DNA from: Paenibacillus dokdonensis
GTDB lineage: Bacteria; Bacillota; Bacilli; Paenibacillales; Paenibacillaceae
Length of the DNA: 64,000 nucleotides
Direction of reading: 5' to 3'
NCBI RefSeq assembly: GCF_004916975.1
Contig: NZ_STGQ01000004.1
Coordinates: 62,001-126,000 of the forward strand
Shown: positions 53,891-61,985 of the stretch, one piece after another
Layout of the letters: each line of letters opens with the position of its first letter
Numbering within the stretch: the stretch's first letter is position 1
Notes under the pieces: model-generated
What the model was told of the DNA's origin: nothing
The model's input: the letters and a program-made list of their open reading frames with translations, nothing else
Databases searched by the model: none
Translations under genes and position numbers: made by a program

Positions 53891-54267
53891 GACCTTTTTG
53901 CAATTTTGAAAATAAGAGGGGGCTGCCTCTACTTGTAGAAAAACTACTTTTGGGACAGCCCCTTCTTTTTTTAATTACTTATGCTTCCTCCTCGCGATCT
54001 TGAACCGGAGCCTCATATCTGCCGCTGCAGCCATTATCGTGGGATACGCCATAGACGGAAACGTCATAACGGCGAGTTTCTGGATGAGAAAGGCGTTTTT
54101 GCTTGGTAAACAAAATTTTAGGCCTTTTAGTTTCCTTTGCTAGAATGTAGCAGGGTATATCAAGTACGGAAGTCATCCCTTGCGGTTTCTTTTATAAGAT
54201 TCGCTTCTGCTGCCCGAAGTAGAGTATAGTAGGAGTAGTTGAGAATATATTCCAGGAGGTGACAGCC

Positions 54268-54669
54268 ATGTCACAGGAGATTTGGATTAACCTGCCGGTC
54301 AAAGATGTTGAGAGGTCAACTGCCTTTTTCAATGAGATTGGATTCCATGCGGTGAGCGTTGGTAACGAGAGAGCCCAGCTTGTCATAGGCCAAACAACGA
54401 TTCTGCTGTTCCCGGATGCGGCGTTTGAGAAATTTACAGGTTCAAAAACCGCAGATACTTCCCATAGCGCGGAAATAATATTTTCCATTGGCGCCGAAAG
54501 CAGAGAAGAAGTAGATGCATTTATTCAAAAAGTAGAGTTTGCCGGAGGAAGCATTTTTGGCAAGCCGAGTGAAATCGACGGCTGGATGTACGGCGCAGGA
54601 TTTGCCGACCTGGACGGTCACCGCTGGAACCTGCTGTATATGGATGAGAGCAAAATGCCGAAACGCTAA
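54268..54669 (+). CDS. Glyoxalase/VOC-family protein
   Basis: 133 aa from MSQEIWINLPVKDVERSTAF; GGAGG lies 8 nt before the ATG (the GTG nine nt earlier is alternative). Two babab modules: VKDVERSTAFFNEIGF and GGSIFGKPSEIDGWMYGAGF/ADLDGHRWNLLYMD. Resembles the PhnB/extradiol-type VOC proteins; whether it binds metal is unclear. Marks the plain chromosome beyond the cassette array. Confidence 0.83.
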   Translation: MSQEIWINLPVKDVERSTAFFNEIGFHAVSVGNERAQLVIGQTTILLFPDAAFEKFTGSKTADTSHSAEIIFSIGAESREEVDAFIQKVEFAGGSIFGKPSEIDGWMYGAGFADLDGHRWNLLYMDESKMPKR

Positions 54670-55207
54670 TACGGAAATGCCGGTCTCCTGCTTAGGGTCA
54701 CCGGCGTTTTTTTATACCTCTTATAAATGGAATAATGTGCGCTATCTGTTAGGACACCTTTTACCACATGATTTCTACGATGGGTACCTTCATATGTCAT
54801 ACCTAAGCGGCTCAATACTTTTCCCGAAGCACTATTCCTAACATCATATTCCGCAAATACTCGGTCTAAACCCAGTGTATTGAAGGCTAAATTGAGGATT
54901 AATTTCCCTGCTTCTGTCATGTAGCCTCTACCCCAAAAATGCCTACATAATGTATAGCCCAGTTCTCCACTTTTATTGTATTCATCAACTCTGAACTCGA
55001 TCGTTCCAATCATTTTGTTGCTTTCTTTTAACAAGATTGCATATTTACCTATAGGCTCTTTTATGAAATAGTTAGCTATTAAGTTTCTCTCTTGTTTGTT
55101 TTACATCCGTATGCTGGTCATAAATGAAACGAGTCGTTTCCTCATCCGATGTATATTCAAACATATCCTCAGCATCAACAAGCGAGACCAGACGTAATAG
55201 GATACGC
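54666..55207 (-). pseudogene. Truncated, frameshifted RimJ-type GNAT acetyltransferase
   Basis: The minus strand reads ERILLRLVSLVDAEDMFEYT, then TRFIYDQHTDVKQTREKL; one extra A near 55080 shifts the frame, after which IANYFIKEPIGKYAILLKES, MIGTIEFRVDEYNKSGELGY and CRHFWGRGYMTEAGKLILNL continue to 54666. No start codon exists; the N-terminus merges with the truncated attC at 55208-55313. Last, decayed cassette of the array, convergent with the VOC gene. Confidence 0.75.
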
Positions 55208-55313
55208 TCACTTAGATAGCTCTTATCTTAGGCTGGGTCGTGTGTTGTCTGCTATTCCTACCATGATTATACATCTGACAACGTCGACACGATGCGTGAA
55301 CAAGGTGTTAGAT
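55208..55313 (-). repeat. attC-like site A, truncated
   Basis: Read on the minus strand it begins with R'' ATCTAAC (55313..55307) and L'' TTCACG (55300..55295). The distal L'/R' half is missing, lost where the GNAT remnant starts. It shares a 21-base block (55211-55231) with the middle of site D (58999-59019). It lies 19 nt after the stop of the kinase fragment, as expected for a cassette. Confidence 0.65.
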
Positions 55314-55332
55314 AATGTTGCAGCCTTCACAG

Positions 55333-55785
55333 TTATACATACAAGCTTCTTTTCTTTAGCTCTACTATGATTAATTCCGCCAATAGTTCAGGTGAATTAA
55401 TTCCATTAACGATTAAATCACAATCAGACTTCACTCTGGTATTTATCGCATGATAAAGATCCCTTACAACGATTAAATACTGAGATAAATATTCCTCCAT
55501 CTGCTTTAGCGGCTCATCAGCTTTACTACCCGATCTCTGAATACCTTCTAATGTTCTTAATATTCTTCGAGCTAATGCTATTTCTAGTGGAATATCAATA
55601 CACACTGCAAAATCAATAAGTTCGCCGATCCCTTCTCGACCTCTACCAAAAGGCTCTTCAACGATTATGTATTTAACGGGCTTTAGTTCTTGTTTATTAT
55701 GTGGGAGTACGATTGTCCCTCCATTGGCTAAATTAGATAAGTCCTTTAAAAAATCAGGATTTAATACTTGTTTTGGGTCAGCCCC
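55333..55785 (-). pseudogene. C-terminal part of a nucleoside-kinase-like protein
   Basis: Continuous frame from 55785 to the stop at 55333, same frame as the upstream Nudix ORF but separated from it by TAA. Reads VKYIIVEEPFGRGREGIGEL, FAVCIDIPLEIALARRILRT, QMEEYLSQYLIVVRDLYHAI: the second half of a P-loop kinase of the uridine-kinase type; the Walker A part is absent. Residual translation from a TTG or GTG is not supported. Confidence 0.65.
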
Positions 55786-55980
55786 TTATGGCCCAACCTC
55801 AACTTCCACATTGGCCTCTTCACGAACTTCTCGTTTTACTGCTTCAATTATTGATTCCCCCGGCTCAGCTCCACCAGCAGGTAAATTATAATGAAGTCCA
55901 CTTTCATCATCGAATTCTACTAATAAAATTGAATTATTCTCAATAATTAGAGCGCAAGCCCTTACTCTAATATGACACAT
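55786..55980 (-). CDS. Truncated Nudix hydrolase
   Basis: 64 aa from MCHIRVRACALIIENN, ATG behind GAGGTGG. Nudix-box pattern in GAEPGESIIEAVKREVREEA (about residues 37-56). It stops after VEVEVGP, about half the usual length, where GGGGCTG-CCCAAAA begins; that motif matches the inverted repeat of the IS1182-like element. Probably one cassette's 5' half joined to another's 3' half. A stable product is unlikely. Confidence 0.7.
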   Translation of the reverse strand: MCHIRVRACALIIENNSILLVEFDDESGLHYNLPAGGAEPGESIIEAVKREVREEANVEVEVGP

Positions 55981-56015
55981 AGCCCACCTCAAAATAGTTT
56001 ATTACTTCGGAATTT

Positions 56016-56201
56016 CAGATAACGTTCTTGTATTCACGGCGTCCCACCGACTTAAGCCCCGCAGGGACGGCGATGCGCTTAGTCGGTGCGGATGTGCCCG
56101 GCTTGTATCTGCTTCCCTGCTACTGAAACTGCCTCACTGAATCACTCCTAACTTCTGCCGGACCGAGGGCGAATGCCCGATGCGTGAATATGGTGTTAGG
56201 C
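56016..56201 (-). repeat. attC-like recombination site B
   Basis: Read on the minus strand: R'' GCCTAAC (56201..56195), L'' ATTCACG (56189..56183), L' CGTGAAT (56038..56032), R' GTTATCT (56023..56017). L'' and L' are complementary; the central 56040-56130 stretch forms an extra hairpin (CACCGACTTA with TTAGTCGGTG-type arms). Length 186 bp. Behind the DUF6933-like cassette once the IS256 element is removed. Confidence 0.8.
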
Positions 56202-56209
56202 GATTCCAG

Positions 56210-57568
56210 GAGTCTGTAAAATATATTGTGTAAACTCTCAAACCCATTAAAATGGAAGTAAGAGAAAGGTTGGGGAGAACACATGGGACTTTGGTCAAAA
56301 CAGCAGCTGCGGGAATTTATTAAGGAAAATAATTTGGTAAGCGCACAGGATGCACAGAATGCTCTAAAAGATCTTTTTGCAGAGACGATCCAGGAGATGT
56401 TGGAAGCTGAAATGGATACCCATTTGGGCTATGGAAAGCATGAAGTGAAGGCGAAACTCACTCCAAACAGTCGCAATGGAAAAAGCCGCAAAACGGTAGT
56501 CAGTGAGTACGGTGAACAGGAAATTGCCATCCCTCGGGATCGCTTGGGTGAGTTTGAGCCCTTGGTTGTTAAGAAGCATCAATCGAATGTAACCGGCATC
56601 GAAGAGCAAATCATCGCGCTATATGCCAAAGGAATAAGCACCAGGGAAATCCAGGATCATCTCGGGCAGATGTATGGCATTGAAGTCTCTCCTACGCTCA
56701 TTTCCAATGTCACGAATAAGATTGTGCCTCTCATTAAAGAATGGCAGAACCGGCCTCTACAAGGCGTCTACGCGGTCGTCTATCTGGATGCGATCCACTT
56801 CAAGGTCAAACAGGACGGGGCCATTATCAACAAGGCTGCCTACATGGTCATTGGCATCGATTTGGACGGGAACAAAGATGTGCTGGGCATGTGGATCGGT
56901 GAGAATGAATCCTCCAAGTTCTGGCTGAGCGTGCTGAATGAACTCAAGAATCGCGGGGTTCAGGACATCCTCATCATCTGTGTGGACAACCTGTCTGGGT
57001 TCTCTCAAGCGATTGCAGCCTGCTATCCTCAAACTGAAATTCAGAAGTGTATTATTCATCAAATTCGCAGCTCTACCCGGTATGTGTCGTACAAGGACAT
57101 TAAGAAAGTGACTGCCGATTTAAAGCCCATTTACAAGGCCGCTACCGAGGAAAGTGCCTTGCTTGAACTCGACCGTTTCGAGGAAGTTTGGGGAGGAAAT
57201 ATCCACTGATTATCCGTTCCTGGCGGACAAATTGGGACGAACTCGCTACCTTTTTCAAATATCCACCAGAGATTCGCAAACTCATTTACACTACGAATAT
57301 GATCGAGAGCTACCACCGTCAGCTTCGCAAGGTAACAAAGGGTAAAAGCATCTTTCCTACAGATGAAGCTCTTCTTAAAATGCTCTATCTGGCCACCGTC
57401 GATGTCACTCGAAAATGGACAGGACGTGTCCAAAACTGGGGTCAAATGCTACTCCAGCTTTCGGTCTTTTTCCCAGATCGGGTCGGTCAGCACTTGCGTT
57501 AGATTCGCGACTTCCCCCTTGGGGGAATCTGTGCTTAAAAGAGTTTACACAAAATTATTGACAGACCC
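56210..57568 (+). mobile_element. IS256-family element with 8-bp target duplication
   Basis: 1359 bp. Left end GAGTCTGT and right end complement GGGTCTGT start imperfect inverted repeats that share TTGTGTAAACTCT. The 8-bp GATTCCAG lies on both sides (56202-56209 and 57569-57576). It inserted between the DUF6933-like gene and its attC site B. The transposase has a one-base frameshift. Confidence 0.9.
56283..57502 (+). pseudogene. IS256-family (mutator-type) transposase, frameshifted
   Basis: ATG behind AGGTTGGGGAG. Residues 1-300 are normal (EMLEAEMDTHLGYGKHEVKA, YLDAIHFKVKQDGAIINKAA, IICVDNLSGFSQAIAACYPQ); near 57195 one base is missing (GGAGG for GGAAGG), after which KYPLIIRSWRTNWDELATFF and TTNMIESYHRQLRKVTKGKS follow in another frame. 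DDE residues are all present in the two frames. Confidence 0.85.
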
Positions 57569-57595
57569 GATTCCAGTGCCACCCTGGATTATCAT

Positions 57596-58090
57596 TCAAA
57601 CTGTGTTGTAGTTCTTATGATCCCATAGTGATTCTTTAAAGTAACTGATCGGTTCCATGTAATCTATTGGTTTATGAATCGTTCTATTAAGCCACTTCAA
57701 GCGTTCAATATTATCGTTAAAATCATCTTCAATAAACCACGTAACTTCTTTCATTGTTCCTAGGACACTTCTGTTGTTTGTCTTCGAAATAACTACTTCT
57801 GCCCCATTCACTAAATACCTATTGATCAAACTTTCATCAACTCCCTCTTGGAGTAAGTAATCCCGAAAAGTTAACAAAAATTTGTCTTTCAACCGCTCTA
57901 ATTGCCCTGTTCTTATTCCATCAATGATAATAGCTAATCTAGTTAAATCATTTACAAAGACAATGTGTTTTCTTTTGTTCAAGTTATAAATATTTACATG
58001 CCAACTTAAAAACGGAGCTGCATTAATATCTTCAGCTGGAGTTGTTTTCATGTCTTTCAATAAATCTTTAGTAAGTCTAAGTGTAAGCAT
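57596..58090 (-). CDS. DUF6933-like cassette protein
   Basis: 164 aa. LTLRLTKDLLKDMKTTPAED, LSWHVNIYNLNKRKHIVFVN and DLTRLAIIIDGIR are typical of the DUF6933 type; basic and AT-rich. ATG behind GAAGGGA. Third gene of the array: starts 28 nt after R' of attC site C and ends 27 nt before site B, ignoring the IS256 element. Function unknown. Its 5' end GTTAGGCGA is perfectly complementary to its own R'' TCGCCTAAC. Confidence 0.8.
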   Translation of the reverse strand: MLTLRLTKDLLKDMKTTPAEDINAAPFLSWHVNIYNLNKRKHIVFVNDLTRLAIIIDGIRTGQLERLKDKFLLTFRDYLLQEGVDESLINRYLVNGAEVVISKTNNRSVLGTMKEVTWFIEDDFNDNIERLKWLNRTIHKPIDYMEPISYFKESLWDHKNYNTV

Positions 58091-58118
58091 TCTGTAGTTC
58101 CCTTCTCGTACTGGTTTC

Positions 58119-58288
58119 GCCTAACGTTCCCGTATTCACGACGTCCCACCGACTTAAGCCCCGCCAGGGGCGGCCGCGATGCGGTTAGTCGGTGCGGATG
58201 TGTCCGGTGAATTGCTTCCACGAAAATGCCTCTCTCGGATCAAGGGCCGTGCTCGTCACGGCCCGCAGCGTTGAATACGATGTTATAT
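58119..58288 (-). repeat. attC-like recombination site C
   Basis: Minus strand: R'' ATATAAC (58288..58282), L'' ATTCAACG (58276..58269; one extra base against L'), L' CGTGAAT (58140..58134), R' GTTAGGC (58125..58119), which fits GTTRRRY. The inner part repeats the CCACCGACTTAAGCCCCGC block of site B. Length 170 bp; 34 nt behind the methyltransferase stop. Confidence 0.85.
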
Positions 58289-58322
58289 GATGCGCCACAC
58301 TTCTCTGAATCTACTATCAAAA

Positions 58323-58928
58323 TTATTTCTCCCCAATGTAACAAAAATAATCTTCATCTTCTATACAGACATTCCTAAGTTGATATTTGTTAGATAGTTC
58401 AATCAGCTTATCATCACTGGGGATTGGATCGCTTTTACCAACATAACCTATTCTTTTATGATGTTCTTTTAATTCATGTCTTGTTCGTGCATGTACAATT
58501 ATAAACTTTCCGTTATTCTTCAAACTGTTAAATGCGTTCAGAAATACCATGTCAAAATTATTAAAATGAGGGATGCTATCAAAGATAATCACAAAATCGA
58601 ACCAATAATTCATACTAAATTCATCTTCGAAATCAGCGCAAAATGATTCTGCATTTGGATATTTTGCCTTTAGTTCCTTAAGCATATTATTCGAGATATC
58701 TACTGCTACGTATCTTTGGAAATATATATCGAAACATTGGAGTCTAGAAAAAATTATTCCAGTCCCTGCTGCTACATCGAGTAATGAATGTTCATCTCTA
58801 ATATTAAGTCTCTTTATCAATTGGTCAGCATACTTAATTGATTTTTCAGGAATCCTTTGATCCCAATCTGATGCCAACAAGTCAAAGTTCTTGATCTTCT
58901 CTTCTTCTTCTTTTCTTTTGTTTTTCAT
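58323..58928 (-). CDS. Cassette-borne SAM-dependent methyltransferase
   Basis: 201 aa. SAM motif LLDVAAGTGIIFSRLQCFDI (about 48-67), VAVDISNNMLKELK (motif II), DFVIIFDSIPHFNNFD (motif IV), FIIVHARTRHELKEHHKRIG. The N-terminus is Lys/Glu-rich. Ribosome site AAGGAAA. Substrate unknown. Second cassette, flanked by attC sites D and C; AT-rich compared with chromosomal genes. Confidence 0.85.
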   Translation of the reverse strand: MKNKRKEEEEKIKNFDLLASDWDQRIPEKSIKYADQLIKRLNIRDEHSLLDVAAGTGIIFSRLQCFDIYFQRYVAVDISNNMLKELKAKYPNAESFCADFEDEFSMNYWFDFVIIFDSIPHFNNFDMVFLNAFNSLKNNGKFIIVHARTRHELKEHHKRIGYVGKSDPIPSDDKLIELSNKYQLRNVCIEDEDYFCYIGEK

Positions 58929-58963
58929 GGGTTTCCTTCTTTTAAAATTTATTGTGGCGTTTC

Positions 58964-59107
58964 ACCTAACGTACCTGTATTCACGAACCCCGCACCGACT
59001 TAGATAGCTCTTATCTTAGTCTGTGCGGGGTTGTCTGCTGAATCCTCTCCACCGAAATTCCTCGGCAGCCGAGAGCGTCAGCTCGCAGCGTGAATATTTT
59101 GTTATAT
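58964..59107 (-). repeat. attC-like recombination site D
   Basis: Minus strand: R'' ATATAAC (59107..59101), L'' ATTCACG (59095..59089), L' CGTGAAT (58985..58979), R' GTTAGGT (58970..58964), fits GTTRRRY. Between them a long stem AACCCCGCAC...GTGCGGGGTT with inner AGATA/TATCT arms. 144 bp; 24 nt behind the stop of the first cassette gene. Confidence 0.85.
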
Positions 59108-59490
59108 GCTGTCAGGCTCCTCTTTGAAATACTAATAAATCATTATGCCTTCAATTTCTCTGATCTTTAATATTTCCTGACGTTCTGTTGTCTTTATAAA
59201 CCCTTCATTTTCATGTGCTATTGTTACTAACCATTCTTCTCCATTCTTATAAAAACACAAATCTTCTAGTAATTCAGGTTGCATCCACTCATATAATCTA
59301 TCTACTTTGGTTAACAATATTTCTTCTAGTCCATCCTTACAATCAAAATAATAAACATCTGCGTAGTGCCCAAACAATCGTGTTCCCGGCCATTCTTCTT
59401 GTTTTCTAATCTCTTTTATATATGGTTTTAATACGTCAATAAATGTTTTTCCGTTTTCATTCAATATAATTTGATCTCTTTTGACTACTA

Positions 59491-60383
59491 GGGCGTGTCT
59501 GAAAACTAGATATTGCGTCAAAAGCAATACCATAGCATAATTTCACAAGGACGAAATCGAGAAGGGGCCTTTACAATTATGCGAAGACGACACGAAATCG
59601 AGGACCAGGACTGGGAGCGGATTCAAAATCTATTGCCACCTGAAAACACAGGAGAAGGCAGACCTTCCAAACCCAATCGAATGATGCTCAATGGGATGCT
59701 TTGGAAGGTCAAAACAGGTGCTCCTTGGCGCGATTTACCTGAACATTTTGGACCTTGGAAAACGGTGTATTCTCGATTCCGTTTGTGGAGCCAGGATGAC
59801 CTTTTTCAAAACATGTTTGAGTCCTTGATCGGTGATGCGGACTTGCAGGATGTTTCTTTGGACAGCACCTCCTGTAAAGTTCATCAGCACGCTGCAGGGG
59901 CTAAAAAGGGGCTGAAAACGCCGAAACCCAGCAAGAAATTGGGCTTTCCCGCGGCGGTCGCAACACCAAAATCCACGCTTTAGTGGACGGGCTGGGTAAC
60001 CCCATTCGCCTGTTTCTAACGGCTGGACATATCCATGACTCTACGGTAGCGACTGAAGTTCTTTCAGGAGTAACGTTGTCTGGGAGCACGGTGCTAGCCG
60101 ACAAAGCCTATGGAACCTTAAACATTCGGACGTATATCGAATCCCAAGATGCAGCATACTGCATTCCGCCCAAGTCCAATGCGAAGAATCCTTGGGCATG
60201 TGATTTCTTACCATTATAAAGAACGTCATGTTGTGGAATGTTTTTTCAATAAACTCAAACAATTCCGTGCGATCGCAACACGCTATGACAAGCTTTCCCG
60301 AAACTTTTTGAGCTTTGCCTTACTGGCTTCTGTGATGATTTTGTTAAAATAAACTCTATTAATCCGAGTTTTCAGACACGCCC
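59491..60383 (+). mobile_element. IS5-family (IS427-like) element
   Basis: 893 bp with inverted repeats GGGCGTGTCTGAAAACT (59491-59507 and the complement of 60367-60383). Flanking TA at 59489-59490 and 60384-60385 fits the TA target of this group. It encodes a two-frame transposase. Confidence 0.85.
59579..60352 (+). pseudogene. IS427-type transposase with frameshifts
   Basis: Frame 1 from ATG 59579: HEIEDQDWERIQNLLPPENT, GMLWKVKTGAPWRDLPEHFG, QDVSLDSTSCKVHQ. A -1 shift near AAAAAGGGG (59904-59912) leads to RGGRNTKIHALVDGLGNPIR, TAGHIHDSTVATEVLSG; this shift is normal programmed frameshifting in the group. A further single T insertion near 60210 breaks DFYHYKERHVVECFFNKLKQ. That second defect makes it non-functional unless it is a sequencing error. 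Confidence 0.8.
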
Positions 60384-60511
60384 TAATATAAATTCATCAC
60401 AAATGTTAAACGCCAAAGATATTAATTGTTTATATGTTACTCCTATTGGTTCTTCTAGTATTTGTATCATTCAATTCTCCTTTTATGAGATATTTCATTT
60501 TTAGCCTGATT

Positions 60512-60600
60512 GCATATAACGTCTTTTTCACGAACTTCTCAAAAATATTATTTCTTGAGATGTTTACGAACTTCGTGAATACTCATTCACGAAACATGTT
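60512..60600 (-). other. attI-like recombination region
   Basis: Between the recombinase stop and the first cassette. The junction GTTATAT (60520..60514) is like an attC R' core. Recurrent short motifs suit recombinase binding: TTCACGAACTT (60527-60537), TTACGAACTT (60564-60573), and the inverted pair TTCGTGAAT (60572-60580) / ATTCACGAA (60585-60593). TTCACG is also the L box of the attC sites. No strong Pc-like promoter was identified here. Confidence 0.6.
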
Positions 60601-60615
60601 TACGTCTCCTCCCGC

Positions 60616-61725
60616 TCAATCTGCTCCTTCCAACTGACCTAACGGACTTTTAATCCTTCTTATGTCCTTTACACTTACATGTGTATATCTTTCGGTGGTG
60701 CGCACGCTTTGATGACCGAGCAACTCTTGAATGAAGCGAATGTCAATCCCTCTTCCATAAGATGCGTGGCAAATGAATGGCGTAAGACGTGAATACTGAC
60801 CTTTTTCTGGATTCCAGAAGCGACACGTGCTTGTTCGAATACTTTTTGAACGGTTCGTTCAGTCACATGACGATCTGGGTGTTGACCAGGGAACATCCAT
60901 TTTTCAGGCTTTTCTTGTTGCAGATACGGTTGAACAATGTCCATGGCTGTATCGGATAATAGCGTAAGACGATCCTTTCGACCCTTGCCTTGATGAACTC
61001 GAAGCGTTTTTCTCTCGAAATCGATGTCTTGAGTTTTCAAGCGGACCACTTCCCCTACCCGTAATCCTGAGGAATATGTAAGGTAAAGGATAGCACGATG
61101 TTTTAGATTATGGAGCGCCTTTAAGATCAGCTTCACTTCATTCATTGATAATACGTACGGCAGCTTCTTTTCTTTCTTAGGGCGAATATGATGCCGTTCC
61201 CTCTTGCAAAAGTACTTTCTGAGCATAGAATTTAATCGCGCTGATCGCTTGATTAACATAGGAATGGGAACAATTCCGCTGAAGCAAGTGTAAAGAATAG
61301 CTCTGAATCATTTTCTCGTGATCCATCCAAGTACTTTGCTGCTGAACAAAAGTATGAAATCTATGAACTTGACTACAATAAGCTTTTATCGTTTTTGTAC
61401 TATAACCTCGAAGCTGCAGTGAATGGATTAAGGACCTTTTTATTGAAGTATCCCATGGATATGTTGGAATGTGATCCTTCGTGTGAACTTCATGGTTAAA
61501 CAAACTGCTTTCTTTCATCAACACAGTATCAACATGAATCTGCGTTCCTTCAAAAAGTGTTTGCAACTGTTGAATGGATTCGGGTGTAAATGGAATCATC
61601 CAGACTTTGTTATCATGAATCCATTTCCCTCCTGGAATTCCCCGAATCTTCATAACCATTTGTTCATCATATTTAAAAAGAACATACAAGGAACCTTCAT
61701 CATTCCGAGACATCCATATACTCAC
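60616..61725 (-). pseudogene. Integron-integrase-like tyrosine recombinase with two frameshifts
   Basis: GTG start at 61725 behind GAGGGTGG. Residues 1-80 form an unusual N-terminal domain (VMKIRGIPGGKWIHDNKVWM, PFTPESIQQLQTLFEG); then a core-binding domain (LQLRGYSTKTIKAYCSQVHR), then the catalytic domain with R in SGLRVGEVVRLKTQDI, HVLRHSFATHLM, LLGHQSVRTTERYTHV, ending IKSPLGQLEGAD. The conserved Arg, His-x-x-Arg, His and Tyr are all present once one T (about 61207) is removed and one G (about 60747) is added. Patch between motifs II and III is short; the IntI-specific extension is absent. Confidence 0.8.
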
Positions 61726-61763
61726 GTTCCCACCCTCTCATTATATCATTAGCCTAATTATTG

Positions 61764-61809
61764 GAAAACAAAAAGAGCTCACAATCGTCGCCATCGACAT
61801 TGTAAGCTC
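61764..61809 (-). terminator. Terminator upstream of the recombinase gene
   Basis: Minus-strand stem GAGCTTACAAT with ATTGTGAGCTC, then CTTTTTGTTTT. It ends an unknown transcript from the right. Before it, AGGAGGAG precedes an ATG near 61895 with only a five-codon frame; nothing longer is convincing. Confidence 0.7.
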
Positions 61810-61985
61810 CCGATACTTTCGGTGCCATCTATCCGCATACTGCAAAACCATATTTAGGTAAATCAGTAGTAATTTTTCATTTTAACTCCTCCTAGACTAA
61901 ATCTCAACTATTATACACCCACATTTTGACCAACCACACTCTATGAAGTCGTTCGATTGCCTTCAGTCATTTTTCACCGTGCTCA

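Larger units (their letters stand above)
51992..53966 (+). mobile_element. IS1182-like insertion sequence with terminator-like ends
   Basis: About 1975 bp bounded by a perfect 19-bp inverted repeat (GAAGGGGCTGTCCCAAAAG at 51992-52010, its complement at 53948-53966). Each end, read inward, folds into a hairpin (GGGCTGTCCC with a later GGGATAGCCC or GGCAGCCCC) followed by a T-rich stretch, as in an intrinsic terminator. No target duplication was recognised. The transposase is frameshifted. Confidence 0.75.
59132..60470 (-). pseudogene. First cassette gene, split by an IS5-type element
   Basis: Removing the element at 59491-60383 and one TA restores an open frame from ATG 60470 (AAAGGAG upstream): MIQILEEPIGVTYKQLISLA, FNICDEFILV, VKRDQIILNENGKTFIDVLK, YIKEIRKQEEWPGTRLFGHY, EYDVYYFDCKDGLEEILLTK-like, ending at 59132, about 147 aa. 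Family not recognised. Its 5' end GTTATATGC (60520..60512) is complementary to its R'' GCATATAAC. Both halves are coherent, so the insertion looks recent. Confidence 0.75.

Noticed and set aside
53979..54176. 65-codon minus-strand ORF beside the IS1182-like element
   Set aside because: The ATG has AAGGG immediately adjacent with no spacing, and no family pattern is seen; it probably is chance coding.
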